8,525 bases of DNA from Chloroflexota bacterium (GTDB lineage: Bacteria; Chloroflexota; Dehalococcoidia; Lucifugimonadales; Australimonadaceae): assembly GCA_028875085.1 (NCBI GenBank), contig JAPPFU010000187.1, forward strand, positions 248 through 8,772, read 5' to 3'. Shown in pieces: positions 6,427 to 8,525 of this stretch. Under the pieces are notes generated by a model. That model searched no databases, had not been told where the DNA came from, and saw nothing but the letters and a program-made list of their open reading frames with translations. The translations under genes were made by a program, and so were the position numbers. Position 1 is the stretch's first letter, and each line of letters opens with the position of its first letter.

Positions 6427-8274
6427 GTGTACGTCATCGGCACTGCGGGACACGTCGACCACGGCAAGTCCACTCTCGTCCAGGCGCTCACGGGCATCGA
6501 CCCGGACCGGCTGCGGGAAGAGAAGGAGCGCGGCCTCACCATCGACCTGGGCTTCGCGTGGCTGACGCTGCCCAGTGGGCGCGAGGTGAGCATCGTCGAC
6601 GTGCCCGGCCACGCGCGCTTCATCAAGAACATGCTCGCGGGCGCCGGGGGCATCGACCTCGCCCTGCTGGTCGTGGCCGCCGACGAGTCGGTGATGCCGC
6701 AGACGCGCGAGCACTTGGCGATCCTCGACCTGCTGGGCGTCAAACGCGGCATGGCCGTCGTGACTAAGCGCGACCTAGCCGACGCTGACCTGCTGGAACT
6801 CGCGCAGCTGGAGGTGGAGGAGGCGATGGCGGGCACGGCGCTCGACGGGTCGCGCGTGCTGGCCGTCTCGGCGGTAACGGGCGAGGGACTCGACGAACTG
6901 AAGGCGGCTATGGACGAGGCGCTGGACGTGACGGAGCAGCGCCAGGACGTAGGACGGCCTAGGCTAGCCATCGACCGCGCCTTCACGATGCCCGGCTTCG
7001 GCTCCGTAGTCACGGGGACGCTCATCGACGGCGCCCTCAGGGTCGGTCAGCAGGTGGAATTGGCGCAGAGCGGCAAGACGGCGCGCATCCGCGGCCTTCA
7101 AACCCACCGCGCCGGCATCGAGGAGGCGCAGCCCGGCACGCGCGTCGCCGTCAACCTCAGCGGCCTGTCGGCGGACGAACTGGAGCGCGGCGAGGTGCTG
7201 ACATCGCCCGGCTGGCTGCGTCCGTCCAAGGCGGCGGACGTGCGCCTGCGCCTGCTGCCCGACGCGCCCCGCGCGCTGCGCCACAACGCGCCGGTGACAT
7301 TCCACGCCCACACTACCGAATCGCCCGCCAAGGTGCGCCTGCTGGAGCAGGAGACGCTGGAGCCGGGCGGCGAGGCGTGGGCGCAAGTGGTGGCGGAGCA
7401 GGCGGCGCCCCTAGCGCCCGGCGACCGATTCGTCGTCCGCTCGTCCGAGGCGACGCTCGGCGGCGGTGTGGTGGTGGACGTAGGCGCGCGCCGCCACCGC
7501 CGGCGGGATGGCGCGGTCATTGCGCGATTGCGCACGCTGGCGCAAGGCAGCGCCTCGGCGCGGCTGACGACGGCGTTGGAGGCGGGTGAGCCGGCCGACC
7601 TGCGCACGCTCGCCAGGCGCGCCAACGTGTCGGACGCGGAGGCGGCGGCGCTGGCGCGCGAAGCGGCGGAGGAGGGCCACGCCGTGGAGTTGGACGGCGG
7701 CTTGCTCATGACCGCGGCGGGTTGGGCGCGCGTATCCGCAAGAGCGGAGCAGGCGTTGGCCACCTTCCACGCGCAGCACTCATTGCGTCAAGGGATGCCG
7801 CGCGAGGAGTTGCGCTCACGCCTAGGCTTGAAGGGCGCGGCGGGGCAAGCCGTGCTCCACCGCCTAGCCGCGACGGGCGCCGCGGCGGACGACGGAGAGA
7901 CGATGCGCCTGCCAGAGCACATCGTGTCCGTGGATGCGCAGCAGCAGGCGGCGATGGACGCCTACGTCGCGCGCCTGGCCGCCGACTCCTTCCCATTGGA
8001 GGCGCCCACGATCGCGCCTGAGCTGCTGGGACTGCTCAGCAATCAAGGCAAGGTGGTGCGCGCGGGCGCGGGCGTCGTCTTCGAGCGCGCCGCCTACGAG
8101 GCACTCGCCTCGCAGGTGGTGCAGCGCCTGCGCGAGCACGGAACGGCTACGGTCGCCGATGTCCGCGACCTCCTCGGCACGAGCCGCAAGTACACCCTAG
8201 CCCTCCTCGAGCACATGGACGACGAGAAGGTGACGCGCCGCCAAGGCGACGCCCGCGTTCTGCTCGGGGAGTGA
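6427..8274 (+). CDS. selB: SelB, selenocysteine-specific translation elongation factor
   Basis: SelB is a GTPase that carries Sec-tRNA(Sec) to the ribosome at UGA codons followed by a SECIS hairpin. The chosen GTG start gives 615 residues, normal for the family. The EF-Tu-like G domain has G1 GHVDHGKS (8-15), the switch I segment EKERGLTIDLGF (32-43), G3 DVPGH (58-62), and G4 TKRD (113-116), the TKxD form seen in SelB proteins. Beta-barrel domains follow at roughly 170-345, including AFTMPGFGSVVTGTL. The C-terminal winged-helix repeats (about 370-615) bind SECIS RNA and end with LGTSRKYTLALLEHMD and RRQGDARVLL, a strongly conserved SelB ending. The frame is open further upstream (to 6304), but that region overlaps the acn leader, lacks family similarity and would precede the -10. 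A working Sec system also needs selA, selD and tRNA-Sec; none is in this window. Confidence 0.94.
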   Translation: MYVIGTAGHVDHGKSTLVQALTGIDPDRLREEKERGLTIDLGFAWLTLPSGREVSIVDVPGHARFIKNMLAGAGGIDLALLVVAADESVMPQTREHLAILDLLGVKRGMAVVTKRDLADADLLELAQLEVEEAMAGTALDGSRVLAVSAVTGEGLDELKAAMDEALDVTEQRQDVGRPRLAIDRAFTMPGFGSVVTGTLIDGALRVGQQVELAQSGKTARIRGLQTHRAGIEEAQPGTRVAVNLSGLSADELERGEVLTSPGWLRPSKAADVRLRLLPDAPRALRHNAPVTFHAHTTESPAKVRLLEQETLEPGGEAWAQVVAEQAAPLAPGDRFVVRSSEATLGGGVVVDVGARRHRRRDGAVIARLRTLAQGSASARLTTALEAGEPADLRTLARRANVSDAEAAALAREAAEEGHAVELDGGLLMTAAGWARVSARAEQALATFHAQHSLRQGMPREELRSRLGLKGAAGQAVLHRLAATGAAADDGETMRLPEHIVSVDAQQQAAMDAYVARLAADSFPLEAPTIAPELLGLLSNQGKVVRAGAGVVFERAAYEALASQVVQRLREHGTATVADVRDLLGTSRKYTLALLEHMDDEKVTRRQGDARVLLGE

Positions 8275-8290
8275 GGGAGCCGCCGTCGCG

Positions 8291-8296
8291 TAGAAT
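8291..8296 (+). promoter_or_regulatory. -10 element of the MFS gene, predicting a leaderless transcript
   Basis: TAGAAT ends 6 bases before the GTG at 8303, so transcription should begin at the start codon. The hexamer sits in the loop of a short GC inverted repeat (CCGCCG 8280-8285, CGGCGG 8297-8302). No SD or -35 consensus is visible. Confidence 0.5.
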
Positions 8297-8302
8297 CGGC
8301 GG

Positions 8303-8525
8303 GTGAGCGCAAGGCGCAGCGGCGGAACGTGGGCGGCGCGGCTCCCCTTCTACTACGGCTGGGTGGTGGTGGCGGGGATGGCGTTGGTGGGCATGACCAT
8401 CACGCTGATGCTGGGCGCCAACGTGGGTGTGTTCATCCGCCCGATGGGCGACGACCTGGGCATCGGCTCGACGCCGTTCGGGCTGGCGCAAACGGCGCGG
8501 CTGCTGGCCTTCGCGGCGTCGGGGC
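8303..8525 (+). CDS. MFS transporter, N-terminal 74 codons (3' end outside window)
   Basis: The frame from the GTG at 8303 stays open to the window edge. After a short basic N-terminus (residues 1-14), FYYGWVVVAGMALVGMTITL (16-35) begins the first membrane helix. It is followed by GANVGVFIRPMGDDLGIGST (38-57), a loop typical of monocarboxylate/oxalate-formate-type major facilitator proteins, and by GLAQTARLLAFAASG (60-74), the start of the second helix. The substrate cannot be told from this fragment. The gene begins 28 bases after selB in the same direction, with its own -10, so it could be transcribed both alone and by read-through. The next in-frame ATG would fall inside the first helix, which supports the GTG start. 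Confidence 0.82.
   Translation, partial: MSARRSGGTWAARLPFYYGWVVVAGMALVGMTITLMLGANVGVFIRPMGDDLGIGSTPFGLAQTARLLAFAASG

Noticed and set aside
5418..6714. Long open frames on both strands (5418-6422 plus, 5800-6714 minus) around the acn-selB junction
   Set aside because: Both cross the acn-selB spacer in frames other than those of the conserved proteins and show no domain.
8280..8302. CCGCCG/CGGCGG inverted repeat flanking the MFS -10, and a similar bulged GC repeat around the hemW -10 (about 1530-1551), as shared operators
   Set aside because: The arms are short GC-only words expected by chance in this genome, differ between the two sites, and are absent at selB.
1..8525. CRISPR array, tRNA or rRNA genes
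   Set aside because: No regularly spaced repeats and no tRNA-like cloverleaf or rRNA-like stretch were seen; every gap between genes is shorter than about 140 bases.

Overview
The window is a GC-rich bacterial chromosome segment of housekeeping genes interrupted by one low-GC gene. Flanking genes are roughly 65-75% G+C by eye, use GTG or TTG starts in three of the six native genes, and carry a mitochondrial-type aconitase, HrcA, SelB and a YYGW-type MFS protein. This combination, together with start codons that directly follow -10 elements, fits a Chloroflexota (SAR202/Dehalococcoidia-like) genome. That placement is tentative, because no rRNA or taxonomic marker is present.

Layout: (1) positions 1-289, minus strand: N-terminal part of the heat-shock repressor gene hrcA, cut off by the window edge. 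(2) 290-428: divergent intergenic region with an imperfect inverted repeat over the probable hrcA -10; no CIRCE element is visible. (3) 429-1511, plus: a divergent YchF/OLA1-family P-loop protein, TTG start. (4) 1553-2824, plus: hemW, a radical-SAM heme chaperone. (5) 2825-4025: a low-GC islet with one 333-aa protein of unknown function (2906-3907), its own TTGACA/TATGCT promoter and a hairpin abutting its stop codon. (6) 4026-6305, minus: aconitase. (7) 6306-6426: short divergent promoter region. (8) 6427-8274, plus: selB, the selenocysteine-specific elongation factor, whose start is placed at the GTG at 6427 rather than further upstream. (9) 8303-8525, plus: first 74 codons of an MFS transporter, cut off by the window edge.

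The native genes do not form one pathway. They cover proteostasis control (hrcA), ribosome-associated NTPase (ychF), heme delivery (hemW), the TCA cycle (acn), Sec decoding (selB) and transport (MFS). Two patterns stand out. First, hemW, selB and the MFS gene each have a TAnnnT hexamer ending only 6-8 bases before the start codon and no Shine-Dalgarno sequence, predicting leaderless mRNAs, whereas hrcA, ychF and acn have a more distant -10 and a visible SD. Second, the orphan gene at 2906-3907 differs from everything around it in base composition and promoter type and looks horizontally acquired. It ends in a Cys/His motif that may bind zinc. I could not identify a known defence, mobile or biosynthetic system in the window; the orphan gene is the best candidate for something undescribed.
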